Of a stretch of DNA of 64,000 bases, positions 11,846-22,422 are shown piece after piece. This DNA is from Steromphala cineraria. Lineage: Eukaryota > Mollusca > Gastropoda > Trochida > Trochidae. The notes under the pieces are model-generated. The model saw only the letters and a program-made list of their open reading frames with translations, ran no database searches and was not told where the DNA came from. The DNA lies in the NCBI GenBank assembly GCA_916613615.1, contig OU744728.1, positions 32,689,950 through 32,753,949 on the forward strand. Direction: 5' to 3'. How positions within the stretch are numbered: the first letter of the stretch is position 1; every line of letters begins with the position of its first letter. The position numbers and the translations under genes were made by a program.

Positions 11846-13282
11846 CCGTATTCGCCGTTATAAGCGCCCAGGGCGCTTAAAAAATTGATTTGGGTGGGCG
11901 CTTATTAAAATGATGTGAGTGACGAACGAAAAATATAGACTACTCACGTGGAACTGTGTTTAGGTTGTCTTTGATGATTGATACAGGCGTTCAAAACATA
12001 CTTACACATTATCGAGTTCAAATCACATTGCCTATGGCGGCGAGAGACCCCAACCAAGAACGTGCGAGTTGCATTGAAAATTTACATCGATACTTTTGAC
12101 TATATTGTTAAAGTCTTCTTAAATATCAAGTGACACTTTTCCAGACGTATATTATTGAAAAGAATGATAAGAGAAATTGCAAATGCTAACTTACATTGTT
12201 TGTTGTTTGTCTTAGTCAGATTACATAATATTATTCTCATGAAAAACGAACGTGAATAATCAGTCGACAGCTTTTGCTGCATGTGTTTACGGGAGAGAGA
12301 TCTTTGTTACAAGCCTTTTAATTGGTCCAGAAATGTAGGTCAACCAATCAGCAAGTCGATTTGAAAACGATGTATGAAACTGAAACGTGGTTGTAATAAA
12401 TTCATGACAACAAATTATCGATACATTATTAAATGTCTACATATTCAAATATTTGTTAAACATTTTCGATATATTACATTTTCCAAAACAACATGTAGTT
12501 AATTGAAATATTTACTTATATAAAATTCGAAGAAAAACATGCAAAAATTATGATCATGAGCACGAAAGAATATTAATAATATTATTTGTCGTCAAGAAAT
12601 TACGATAGAGATTCCAAGTGCAGTAAAACAACGTGCTTTCGCGAAAGTATATTTGACAAAAATATCTTTGAACTTTGATTAAATACGATAAATAAGTTTG
12701 GAAATGGACATATTAAACATATAGAATGGATAACAAGCCTTATAAAGCGATAGTTCTTGATAACATTTAGGAAATCAAATAATTCAATTCCCGATCGATG
12801 ATGCAAGTGAAACCACATCCATCTTGATTTCTGCTGAATTTAACAGTACGTTTATAATGCCTGAATATTTAAAAACAATATATTAATTTATTTTTATTAT
12901 TTTACAATGCATATAGTCATTAAAAACAACAACTGGACAATGTATTTTTATTTTTTAAGAAATGACATCGATGTAAACTTGTGCATTTTTTATTCCGGTG
13001 TAAACATCGCTAACTCGATCGTCTGACATCGATTGTGTCACACTTCCCAGAATTGCGTGGTGACAGATGATAAATATATAGACACTCGACAGGAGCAGGG
13101 CGGAAATTCCTTGTCAAGGGCTCTTAGCGACTAGTTTCTCGTCTGAAGGGGTTGTTGGATTGAAGTTAGGTAAGTTGAATTTATTATTTAGTACCACTGG
13201 TACATGGGCGGTTATTAGAGTTAATTGCAAAAACCTTTGGGGGGCGCTTATTGGAGCAGGGCGCTTATTACGGCGAATACGG
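11846..13282. mobile_element. 1437-bp TA-target DNA transposon (non-autonomous), CCGTATTCGCC termini
   Basis: The terminal inverted repeat is about 24 bp, CCGTATTCGCCGTTATAAGC on the left and CCGTATTCGCCGTAATAAGC on the right after reverse complement. TA flanks both sides. Removing the element plus one TA restores the LINE frame, …KYS|YNNRPD…, which confirms the insertion boundaries. GGGCGCTTA motifs repeat inside both ends. The ~1-kb core is shared with the element at 56425-57577, although the termini differ. Only 60-72-residue ORFs occur inside and none looks like a transposase. Confidence 0.85.
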
Positions 13283-13284
13283 TA

Positions 13285-14657
13285 GCTATATTTGGCAAAT
13301 GCTTTTAGGGTATCTTTCCAAAATTTATTTGGGAGGCCTCTTGAAAGTTTAAGTGGAAATTCACTACCAAAGATTTCTAGATTTAAAACATATGGAGAGG
13401 ATTTGATCAACAGGTTTTTCCACTTTCTTTCATAATCATGTTTAAGTAATTTTCTAATCCATGTCACTTTCAAGGCATCAACATAAGCATAAATATCAAT
13501 CATTCCCAGGCCACCCTCAGCAACTGCTTTACAGGCGATTGCTCTTTTGATCTTATCAGGTTTATTGTCCCAGAGAAAACCAAATAAAAGGCTATTTAGT
13601 TTCTTTAAGAACTCGTCAGGTGGGTTTGGCAAAGTGAGAAAGAGAAAATTTAATTTGGAAATAAGCAGTGATTTTATAATAGCAATTTTTCCAAGTGGGG
13701 TAATTGTTCTTTTCATCCATCGTTTTATTATTTCTTCATTTTCATATAATTTGCTTTCAAAGTTAAGCTTGATCATTTTGTCGATATCACCTGAAAATAT
13801 GATTCCAAGAATTTTGAAGCTTTCTGGGTTCCAACGCAAGTTTAAATCTGGTCTAAAGTGAACATTACTATTTCTGCAACTTCCAATCCATATAACTTCT
13901 GATTTATCATAATTAATCTTCAGGCCAGAAATATCTGCAAATATATCTAGAGTCTCAATAACTCCTTCAAATGATTCTTTAGATCCATCCAGAATAAATT
14001 CAGTGTCATCAGCATATTGTGCTATGAGGTATTCTATGTCATTCACAACTATACCCTTAATGTTTTTATTCTTCCTAATACGTGCTGATAGTATTTCTGC
14101 ACATAGCAGGAATATATATGGCGACAAGGGGTCCCCTTGCCTACAGCCTCGTTGAATTTGTATCCATGGAGACATTTTTCCATTAATAACTAAAGTTGAC
14201 TTAATGTCTTCATAAAGTATAGAGACCCATTTTATTATACTATCACCAAATCCAAAAAATTTCAGGGTTTTTAAGATAAAAGACCAGGATACCGAATCGA
14301 AAGCTTTTTCAAAATCTACTAGAAATAACATACCAAAAGGAGGTCATAGATCATGCGAATATTATCTCCAATATACCTATCAGACATAAATCCTGTTTGA
14401 TCTTCATTAATGACATGTGGGAGGACTTTCTTAAATCTATTTGAAATGACTGAGGATAAAAGTTTGTACGAGGAGTTCAAAAGCGTAATTGGTCGCCAGT
14501 TTTTAAGAAACTGTCTTGGCTTATCTCCTTTAGGGATGCATGTTATGATACCTTGTTTCTGTGTTATAGACATATGACCAGCTTCAAGACTGAAATTCAA
14601 AGATCGCAATAGAAAATCACCAAGGTCAAGCCAAAAGAATTTGAAAAATAGAGCCAT
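13285..14657 (-). pseudogene. LINE ORF2 reverse transcriptase domain (L1/Tx1 type)
   Basis: Two overlapping frames (14657-14319 and 14331-13285) give the RT palm and fingers in order: KQGIITCIPKGDKPR, NWRPITLLNSSYKLL, DQTGFMSDRYIGDNIR, LVDFEKAFDSVSW (motif A), GCRQGDPLSPYIF (motif B), QYADDTEF (motif C with the catalytic DD), and GLKINYDKSE. The thumb continues to KYS, where the transposon interrupts it; residues after that come from the transposon terminal repeat. A one-base frameshift lies between GDNIRM and MLFLVDF. The closest relative in the window is the LINE ORF2 at 40548-41975. Confidence 0.9.
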
Positions 14658-16420
14658 TGGCTCTGTAGCTCATCAGGCATCATATCAAGTTTGCTTTATA
14701 CAGGCAAGATGAGCTAAAAATGAAACTGATGTTACCAATTGCAAGAAAACCTATAAAAAAATTACAAAACAAATGTATTATTATTCAACACTTTCTAGAT
14801 CGCCAATATCAGACAGTGAAAGAAGTCCACACTAAAATATTCAAGGAGAAATAAATTTGCCATAGACTGTCATCTAACGGAGAAAAATAGGTTTTTAAGA
14901 TTGTGACCCCTGTGACCCTATTTGGGGTCATGGGGTCACAAAATCTACAATTTAGAATCCCCATTGGCCAAGGAGTCTGCACATATAATTTCAGCTCTCT
15001 AGATCTTTTGGAACTTGAGAAGAAGATGAAAATAGGTTTTTAAGGTTGTGACCCCTGTGACCCTATTTGGGGTCATGGGGTCACGAAATCTACAATTAAG
15101 AATTCCCATTGGCCAAGGAGTCTGCACATATCATTTTCAACTATATAGTCCTTTTAGTACTGGAGAAGAAGATGAAAATAGGTTTTTAAGGTTGTGACCC
15201 CTGTGACCCTATTTGGGGTCACAGGTTCACCAAAGTTACAAATTAGAATCCCCAGTGTCCAAGGAGTCTGCACATATAACTTTCAACTCTCTAGTCCTTT
15301 TAGAACTGGAGAAGAAGATGAAAATAGGTTTTTAAGGTTGTGACCCCTGTGACCCTATTTGGGGTCACAGGTTCACCAAAGTTACAAATTAGAATCCCCA
15401 TTGTCCAAGGAGTCTGCACATATCACTTTCAACTCTCTAGTCCTTTTAGAACTGGAGAAGAAGATGAAAATAGGTTTTTAAGGTTGTGACCCCTGTGACC
15501 CTATTTGGGGTCACAGGTTCACCAAAGTTACAAATTAGAATCCCCATTGTCCAAGGAGTCTGCACATATCACTTTCAACTCTCTAGTCCTTTTAGAACTG
15601 GAGAAGAAGATGAAAATAGGTTTTTAAGGTTGTGACCCCTGTGACCCTATTTGGGGGTCATGGGGTCACGAAATCTACAATTTAGAATCCCCATTGGCCA
15701 AGGAGTCTGCACATATCGTTTTTAACTCTCTAGTCCTTTTAGAACTGGAGAAGAAGATGAAAATAGGTTTTTAAGGTTGTGACCCCTGTGACCCTATTTG
15801 GGGTCACAGGGTCACCAAAGTTACAAATTAGAATCTCCATTGTCCAAGGAGTCTGCACATATACTTTTTAACTCTCTTCTCCTTTTGGAACTGGAGAAGA
15901 AGATGAAAATAGGTATTTAAGGTTGTGACCCCTGTGACCCTATTTGGGGTCACAGGGTCACCAAAGTTACAAATTAGAATCTCCATTGTCCAAGGAGTCT
16001 GCACATATCGTTTTTAACTCTCTAGACCTTTTGGAACTGGAGAAGAAGATGAGAATTGGTTTTTAAGGTTGTGACCCCGGTGACCCTATTTGGGGTCATG
16101 GGGTCACGAAATCTACAATTAAGAATCCCTATTGGCCAAGGAGTCTGCACATATCATTTTCAACTCTATAGTCCTTTTAGCACTGGAGAGGAAGATGAAA
16201 ATAGGTTTTTAAGGTTGTGACCCCTGTGACCCTATTTGGGGTCACAGGTTCACCAAAGTTACAAATTAGAATCTCCATATGCTAAGGTACTTGTACACAA
16301 AATTTCAGCTCTCTAATGTGTATGGTTCATGAGGAGAAGTCGAAAGTATCAAAAGTTTACGAACGGACGGACGACGGACGGACGCCGGACGACGGGCCAT
16401 GTCATAAGCCCATCTGGACT
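14645..16420 (+). mobile_element. Pearl-like (Helentron-associated) element with ten 146-bp repeats
   Basis: The left end carries ATAGAGCCATTGGCTCTGTA followed by GCTCAT; the same head occurs at about 19145. A ten-unit tandem array follows, then a GGACGGAC microsatellite (about 16362-16397) and a GCCATGTCATAAGCCCAT tail. Tandem core, tetranucleotide microsatellite and short tail are the described layout of bivalve pearl elements, which are placed with non-autonomous Helentrons. There is no coding capacity. Confidence 0.75.
14889..16340 (+). repeat. Tandem array, ten units, period 145-147 bp
   Basis: The marker AGGTTTTTAAGGTTGTGACC (or a close variant) starts at 14889, 15034, 15180, 15326, 15472, 15618, 15765, 15911, 16057 and 16203. 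Each unit holds GTGACCCCTGTGACCCTATT, GTCCAAGGAGTCTGCACATA and ACTGGAGAAGAAGATGAAAA. Within a unit, GTGACCC and GGGGTCAC form a small inverted repeat. Confidence 0.92.
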
Positions 16421-16589
16421 TTCCAATATTTCCAATATTTCTACAACTTTCGTGTTATTTTCATCTGATATATGAAAATGCAATAAGGTACCCAATGGAA
16501 GTTTTACCCTGAAAAAGAATAGGCGTTTTCAAGAGTGTTTTTCATTGTGTTATAGGAGACATAATGTTGTGAAACTTTGTACACCGTTT

Positions 16590-16832
16590 GATCCAGCATT
16601 TAAACCACTTTTCTTAAAAAGAACGGCGTTTTAGCGAGGCGCAGAAAATAATTACAAGCCTCGAACTGAGAAAAGTCTTGGTACAGAAAATTCCGCGATT
16701 AGCCTAGAGTGCTTGCAGTCAATTAAAGCATTATCAGGAAAGTTAGTTTCCTCTATCCGGGGTTCGCCTAGAGGGCTAACATGCAATGTTATCGCCGACC
16801 CTGAATATTCCGTTGTTAGCATCATAAGGGTT
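16590..16832. mobile_element. Right-end fragment of the piggyBac-like family
   Basis: It shares AACGGCGTTTTAGCGAGGCG and a CGCCTAGAGGGCTAAC-like block with 5490-5560 of the complete copy, and ends GCATCATAAGGG followed by TTAA. No matching left terminus was found. Confidence 0.6.
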
Positions 16833-16849
16833 AATAGAGGCCAGTGATC

Positions 16850-17045
16850 TTAGCTTCTCTTAGTCACTAGTCAAGGAGTCTGTACACAAAAGTTTTAGCT
16901 TTCCAGGCCTTTTGGTTCTGGAGAAGAAGACAAAAATGCACAAAGTTTATAGACGGACGGATGGGAGGACGGATGGACGCTGGACACCATGCCATGCCAT
17001 AAGCCCATTGGGTCTTAACAGCCAGAAGAGCTAAAAATGACCCTA
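16850..17045 (+). mobile_element. Pearl-like fragment: one partial repeat, GGAC run and tail
   Basis: TCAAGGAGTCTGTACACAAA and CTGGAGAAGAAGAC match the pearl core units. Then come GACGGACGGATGGGAGGACGG and CATGCCATAAGCCCATTGGG, matching the tail near 16400. Confidence 0.65.
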
Positions 17046-17455
17046 CCACCACAATGTACTAATTTCAAATTGTTTCCATGAAAACCAGAAGAAAAACAAT
17101 TTCAGAGCAACCAAAGTAGCAAAAGGCACCACTCCTCTTCTAGATCTTACTACATACCAACCTAAGTAAAAATTATCTAAAAGTTTTTGGGATATGGCCC
17201 GGAAACAGACCCTAACTCCTAAATGCACTAAGCATAAACTGTTTCCATGGAAACCAGAAAAAAAAAAAACTCTGAATAACCAAAATAGCAAAAGGCACCA
17301 GTCCACCACTAGATCTAACCACATACCAAGTTTTGTAAAAACATTTGAACAGTCTTTGAGATATGGTCCTGAAACAAAGCATTTCCGAATTACAGAATCA
17401 AGGAACCTTGCATTGAACTGAAAACATCTCCCGCAAAGCTTTGCTGGGGACATAA
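17046..17455 (+). repeat. Two ~169-bp repeats of a second pearl-like core family
   Basis: GTTTCCATG(A/G)AAACCAG starts at 17072 and 17241, each followed about 50 bp later by AGCAAAAGGCACCA. The same two boxes in the same order occur in the array at 57719-58205. Confidence 0.65.
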
Positions 17456-17634
17456 TTAGTTCATTTGTTCATCAGTTGTCATCCATAAAATGTTGACCTT
17501 ATTTGACTTTCAACTTCTATTTAAAGAAAATAGATATCAGAAGTTTACCAACGCCAAATTTCTAGTGGACAACAGACTATATAGGCCTGATAAGGCAAAA
17601 GTTATGTTTATTTACACATGCAAATTGTACTAAC

Positions 17635-17711
17635 CTCTAAATGGGGTCCTCTAAAGTATGTCACATATTCTGGGCCTTGGTATGTTGGTTCAGGGAGGAA
17701 GATGAATTGCA
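17635..17711 (-). CDS. TMX2: TMX2 exon (last membrane segment to luminal linker)
   Basis: This 77-bp exon has an acceptor reading TTTACTCTGTGCAG on its right and a GTTAGT donor on its left. In the phase set by the exon at 22309-22422 it encodes QFIFLPEPTYQGPEYVTYF then RGPHLE. Human TMX2 has the comparable stretch containing GPEYIKYF directly before its DEEL segment, so order and spacing agree. The first two bases (TG) complete a codon begun in the previous exon. The exon ends on a codon boundary, matching the GAG start of the exon at 2131-2237. No stop or frameshift is present, so the exon looks functional. Confidence 0.92.
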
Positions 17712-17930
17712 CTGCACAGAGTAAACAAAAATCCATTATTCTATCTAGTCAAAATAAATACAAAATATAGTCGCAAGCGAGGACAACAGGATTCAGCCAT
17801 ATATCTAACATATTCATTATACAGATAATAATGTCAACTATCATTAGTGAAAGTTTCATTAAAATCCTGTGAAGCAAAAAGCTATAGCAGCATTGAAAAA
17901 GATAATTTACATTTTTGTCAGAGCTGATCC
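17712..17930. other. TMX2 intron, no feature seen
   Basis: AT-rich, no ORF or repeat recognised. Confidence 0.5.
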
Positions 17931-18473
17931 CATATTAGGAAAATCTGTCATGGCCACCGGAAATGACTGTCGGCAAGTGATTTTATTTCTTGTTCGTAAA
18001 GACCTTAGTCCTGTCTAACTCTCCAGAAAAAATCATGAAATTCCTCGCTCAGGTTATTGAGTTATCTGCCGTTGGAAATTGCGTTTTTTTTAAGATTGCA
18101 AATTTTGAAAGTTTGCTGCGACAAAAGTACTTTGGATTTTTCAATTCCATAACAAACTTATAAAAGTCTATTTGTTACAAAATGCACTTAAAATCACGAA
18201 CAATTAAAGCAGGCTAGTAACAAGTCTAGAAGACTCGAACGTTGCGTGCAGGGTCAAGCTACAATACAGAGCAAGCTCTGCCTCTGCCTGAACCCCCATA
18301 GCTGACATGAGAAGCATTACTGCTGGCTAAATATTCAAAACTCAACTCACTCCTTACTCAAAAACTATGTTACCTACAAGTTTGTCACAGTAGACATTTT
18401 TGCTAGAAATTTCATTGCCGATCGTTTGGTATATTTTGGCCGGAAATGACTGTTCGCAAGCGATTTTGTTCTT

Positions 18474-18528
<55 letters not shown>

Positions 18529-19140
18529 ATTCTCAGTACATGTACATATTGGAAATTCGATTTGTGCCCATGGCACCCGGAAGCCACGGTGCAGCGCCAG
18601 TTAATGCGTTGTTCTGCCTTTACAATGCTGAGTGTCAAGCAAGACAGCAACAACTCCCAACTTTTAACGTCTTTTGGTATGACGCGACCGGGAATCGAAC
18701 CCCGATCTTCCGGGTGACGAGCGGACACTCTACCACTGAGCTACGCCCCCGGTTTTTATCTTCAAAACCTTGCTAATATCTAACTCTCATGCTAAAATCA
18801 TAAAATTCAATGCCTAGGTTTTTGAAGTTTGCGATTTGTTGGTAAACTTTGAGCGATCACAGCAACAAAAGTATTAATGTTAAGACTTTCTATTGAAAAG
18901 ATGTTAAACTACAATGTTTTAGCTGCATTATGTATGAATTCTCTCTCACTCTAATGCAAGTATCTTCAGAGAAGAAGATTTTCAAAGGTGGGTGGGGTCA
19001 GAAATGGTCAAAAATGCACTAAAAGCAGGATAGCGGCCAAACCACGTCACCTACAAATTTATCATGATTTCATTTTTTGCATTATTTTTTATTGAGCATG
19101 TTTTAAAGAAAGTTTCAAGTCTCTAAGTGCATTTTGAAAA
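17930..19140 (-). mobile_element. Degenerate copy of the repeat at 28346-29400, inverted, with a SINE inside
   Basis: CCGGAAATGACTGT, GACCTTAGTCCTGTCTAACT and TTTGCAAATT-like blocks match the reverse complement of 28880-29030. A second partial unit starts at about 18450 (CCGGAAATGACTGTTCGCAA), is split by the SINE, and resumes at 18755 (CTAACTCTCATGC…AGGTTTTTGA). No coding potential. Confidence 0.55.
18478..18752 (-). mobile_element. tRNA-derived SINE with (ATT)n tail
   Basis: On the minus strand the head (18752-18680) reads GGGGGCGTAGCTCAGTGGTA, with a pol III A box (TAGCTCAGTGGTAGAGTG) and a B box (GGTTCGATTCC), as in a tRNA. A ~150-bp body follows and then AATAAAGTG and an (ATT)n tail at 18477-18519. 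The anticodon arm is altered and a 3' body is fused, so this is a SINE and not a tRNA gene. The (ATT)n tail resembles that of the CR1/Rex1-like LINE ending near 28345, a possible partner. Confidence 0.85.
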
Positions 19141-19144
19141 AAAA

Positions 19145-20030
19145 ATAGAGCCAGTGGCTCTGTAGCTCATAAGGCTTCATATCATTTTTGCTTTAGGGTG
19201 TGGCAAATGTGGTTCCCCCTTACTTAAATGTACAATTTGGAATCCTCCTCCCTGAAAAAGATGAAATTAGGTTAAAGGGTGTGGCCCCTGAGGCCCTTAT
19301 TAGGGGCCACAGGGCCACAAAAGCTATAAATCATAATCCTCACTAGTCAAAGAGTATATTCATAAGGTTTCGGCTTTCTTGGCCCTTTGCTTCGGGAGAA
19401 AATGAAATAGGTGGCCCTTGATAGGGGTGAAAGGGCAACCAAAGCTACAATTATAATCCTCACTAATCAAGGAGTCAGTACACAAAGTTTCGGCTTTCTA
19501 GGCCTTATGGTCCTCGAGAAGATGATGAAAATATGATTTTATGATGTGGCCCCTGTGGCTCATATTAAGGGCCACAAGGCCACCAAAGCTCACTATATAG
19601 TCAAGAAGTCTGTACACAAAGTTTCAGCTTTCTCGGCCTTATGGTTCTGTAAATGAGGTGATGAAAATATGTTTTTAGGGCATGGTCCCAGGGCCATAAA
19701 GTTACAACTTATAATCCTAACTACTAGTCAAGGAATCTGTACACAAAGTTTCAGCTTTCTAGGCCTTATGGCCCTGGAAAAGAAGATGAAAATAGGTTTT
19801 AAGAGCGTAGCCTCTGTGACCCTTATTAGAGGCCACAAGGCCACAAAAGCTACAATTTATACTCTTCACTATTCAAGGAATCTGTACACAAAGTTTCAGC
19901 TTTCTAGGCCTAATGCTTTTGGAGAAGAAGATGAAAATAGGTTTTAAGGGTGTGGCCCCTGTGGCCCTTATTAGGGGTCACAGGGCAACCAAATGAAAAT
20001 AGGTTTAAGGATGTAGCACCATGTAGTGCC
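19145..20030 (+). mobile_element. Pearl-like element, GTGGCCCC repeat variant, 6-7 units
   Basis: The head (AATAGAGCCAGTGGCTCTGT) is the same as at 14645. Repeat starts fall near 19269, 19409, 19533, 19669, 19794 and 19939, with a final stub near 19990. Units carry GTGTGGCCCCTGTGGCCC, TTAGGGGCCACAGGGCCAC and AAAGTTTCAGCTTTCTAGGC. They are homologous to the 146-bp units, with GTGACCC replaced by GTGGCCC. No GGAC run is seen at the end. Confidence 0.75.
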
Positions 20031-20344
20031 ATTTGTGTACAAAATGGGAAGTAAAGTAATTGTTAAAACAACTGAAATAGATTAATCACTGCAGCGTTTG
20101 AATATATACTTAGATTGCAGGATGGCACATTCATATTCTTCAAATATATATATCTGTAACTTCACCTATGTGTTAAATAATATCGGCATTGCAGTTGCAA
20201 TAAACATATCAGCTACCGTGTTAGAAGATAGCATGTAAGTGTTTTGAATATTGACGACAATTGAGTTCATGAATATTAAATGGTGTATTGCATGGACTGC
20301 TAAAGAATTATGATATCAACTTTATATCCTGACTAGATTAGGGT

Positions 20345-21325
20345 TTGCGGGATACCGCAAAAGCAGAGCAGCCCCGGAACTTGGGGTTTTGCCTTACCCT
20401 GTTCCGCCTTTTACAGGCCTCACCAAATTGGGAATTTTCTCGTGACCTTGACCTTTGACACTCAAGGTCACACAATCAATGAACACATTTCATTGAGTAT
20501 AACATTATTGTAATGAAATAAAGTGTTAAAAATTAAATTAATCCATTTTCTCCATATATGTTGACCTTGACCTTCGACAGTTCGTACCCAAAACTTTTTG
20601 AAAATGTTGTACTTCTCAAGAGATAATATATACAAAATCTAAACTTCATAGCACAAAAACTTTTCAAGTTATTGTGTTTACAAGGTATTGCAATAACTCA
20701 TATTTCATGACCTTGACACAATCATTGAACACTTTTTATTGAGTATAAAAATCATGTATTGATTAAAAGTCATCATAGGTAAAATTAACCATTTTAGCTA
20801 AACCATGCTTAAGTCATGACCTTGCTGTGACCTTGACCTTTGACGGATTGTTGCCGAAACCTTTTCAAAAAATTTTACTTTTCCAAGGATGATATATACC
20901 AAGTTAAAGCTTCATAGCACAAAAACTTTTCAAGTTATCGCGTTTACAAGGAATTTTGCGGTGATTTTATAACTCGTGACCTTGACCTTTGACTTGAAAG
21001 TGAACATGTCATAATGATTCCCTGGAAGTATTAACATTTAGACATGTTCATGAGTTCTGAAAAGCTAAATGGGATAAAGTTATACCCAAATTTAGTGCAT
21101 TTTGTAATAACTCATATCTCATGACCTTGACCTTTGACCTTCAAGGTCAAACAATCATTGAACACTTTTTATTGAGTATAACAATCATGTATTGATTAAA
21201 AGTGTTCATAGTTAAAATAAAGCATTTTCGCTAAAACATGCTTACGTCATGACCTTGCTGTGACCTTGACCTTTGACGGATTGTAGCCAAAACCTTTTCA
21301 AAATCCTTAGACGGGGCTGCTAAAT
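20345..21325. repeat. Dispersed repeat with many TGACCTTGACCTTTGAC boxes
   Basis: The repeat begins near GCAGAGCAGCCCCGG and ends TTAGACGGGGCTGCT, so the ends are short inverted repeats (AGCAGCCCCG). Inside are repeated ~220-bp blocks, each with TGACCTTGACCTTTGAC (20443, about 20830, 20975, 21122, 21260 and others). A truncated second copy lies at 25555-26010 with the same right end. No coding potential. Confidence 0.7.
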
Positions 21326-21329
21326 ATAC

Positions 21330-22300
21330 ATTCAACCTGGATGATAGATTACCAGAGTGCGGTTCCCTGGTATTATCGAAAAAATATCTGTGAGCGATAT
21401 ATATGAGGAATTATTGAAGTGCGTCACAGCTTTTAATGAAAATTGACATGACATATTACACATCTTCTTGGTTACAATTAAAACCCTTTTTTTAATGGTA
21501 TGCTGGTATGGTGATATCATGTGTCGACATGAGTTTATAAACCAGTTACACTAAACATACAAATGCGAATATATATTAATCAGAATTTAGCAATTAAAGA
21601 AACATCACAAACACCATAAACCTTAGCGTAAATGCTAAGATATTCGTAATTGTAAGACTTTTGGGATCTTTGGAACTCATGAATACACATCTTAGATACA
21701 ATATCTCAAGGTGTTCTCAGGTTATACAAGCTATCACTTCTTGAAGTCTACGTTGCAATTAAATTCACAAAATCTTTATCAAACTTAAAATAGAAGGTCA
21801 CTTGGTGATATCCTACTTCATTAAGATTGTAATTATTGCCAAAATGATTGTTTTTTCGCAATCGTAAGCTACCACACTTTATATTATATTATTATCAATT
21901 TACACATCTTAGATACAATATCTCAAGGTGTTCTCAGGCTATACACTATCACTGTCACATGCATTGCTGAGAGTGACGTAATCTATAGCAGGTTTCAAAA
22001 TGTATTGAAAATATGCAAATTTTGGGCAGTTTTACATGAACAAAGGTAATTTAAAGTATATTTTTGCAATGATTTCATAAGGCCTAGTTGGGATATAACA
22101 TCTGGAAGAATAACTTACATTTGTCGAGTAATAAAAAAATAAAAGCCAAAAACCATTTTATATCTATTTCCGTGAGTACTTTAAGATTTACATAGCTCGT
22201 TAAGGAAAAAATGAACTAATTTACTTCTTAACACAGTGATATGTGTATATTGTATAGAAAATTGTACATATATAAAGTTATATAGGCAAGAGAGTAAAGA
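21330..22300. other. TMX2 intron, no gene seen
   Basis: AT-rich. A CACATCTTAGATACAATATC block followed by TCAAGGTGTTCTCAGG occurs twice (about 21687 and 21904), a local duplication. Confidence 0.5.
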
Positions 22301-22308
22301 TTTCTTAC

Positions 22309-22422
22309 ATAAGCATAATACGATGTACATAATACCAGCTGCAGGACTTTGTTTGAAGAACATGATGACGTTCAGGGCCTTTGCAAACAGACAAGTAGTT
22401 GATATGTACTTTTGGACTGTTG
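22309..22422 (-). CDS. TMX2: TMX2 exon (transmembrane region)
   Basis: This 114-bp exon has a TTTTTTTTCAG acceptor on its right and a GTAAGA donor on its left. It encodes TVQKYISTTCLFAKALNVIM, FFKQSPAAGIMYIVLCL and one base of the next codon. Human TMX2 has TVEQHI, then FSKVAN, a short FF-containing loop and a membrane helix in the same order, so the homology is clear. AAGIMYIVLCLLQFIFL, completed by the next exon, is a predicted membrane helix. The exon starts with two bases (CA), so the upstream exon should end with one base of a codon; that exon was not found between here and 64000. The protein is an ER-type membrane protein with its thioredoxin-like domain after this helix. Confidence 0.92.

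Larger units (their letters stand above)
10745..14660 (-). mobile_element. L1/Tx1-type LINE, 5'-truncated, in TMX2 sense orientation
   Basis: The minus strand carries ORF2 from a partial RT (14657) to the C-terminal zinc region (10904), followed by a 3' UTR and a T-rich run at 10748-10781 that corresponds to the poly(A) end. Endonuclease and ORF1 are missing, as expected for 5' truncation. A DNA transposon at 11846-13282 splits it. Several frame breaks make it inactive. It sits in the 15.4-kb TMX2 intron. Confidence 0.85.

Noticed and set aside
12100..12818. Small ORFs inside the TA transposon as a transposase remnant
   Set aside because: Short hydrophobic frames without DDE-type motifs; the matching copy at 56642-57122 does not preserve the same frames.
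18354..18728. 124-residue minus-strand ORF
   Set aside because: It reads through the SINE and the (TAA)n microsatellite, giving a poly-Tyr run; no coding character.
18680..18752. Genuine tRNA gene
   Set aside because: A and B boxes are present, but the sequence continues into a SINE body with an (ATT)n tail and the anticodon arm does not fold as a normal tRNA.
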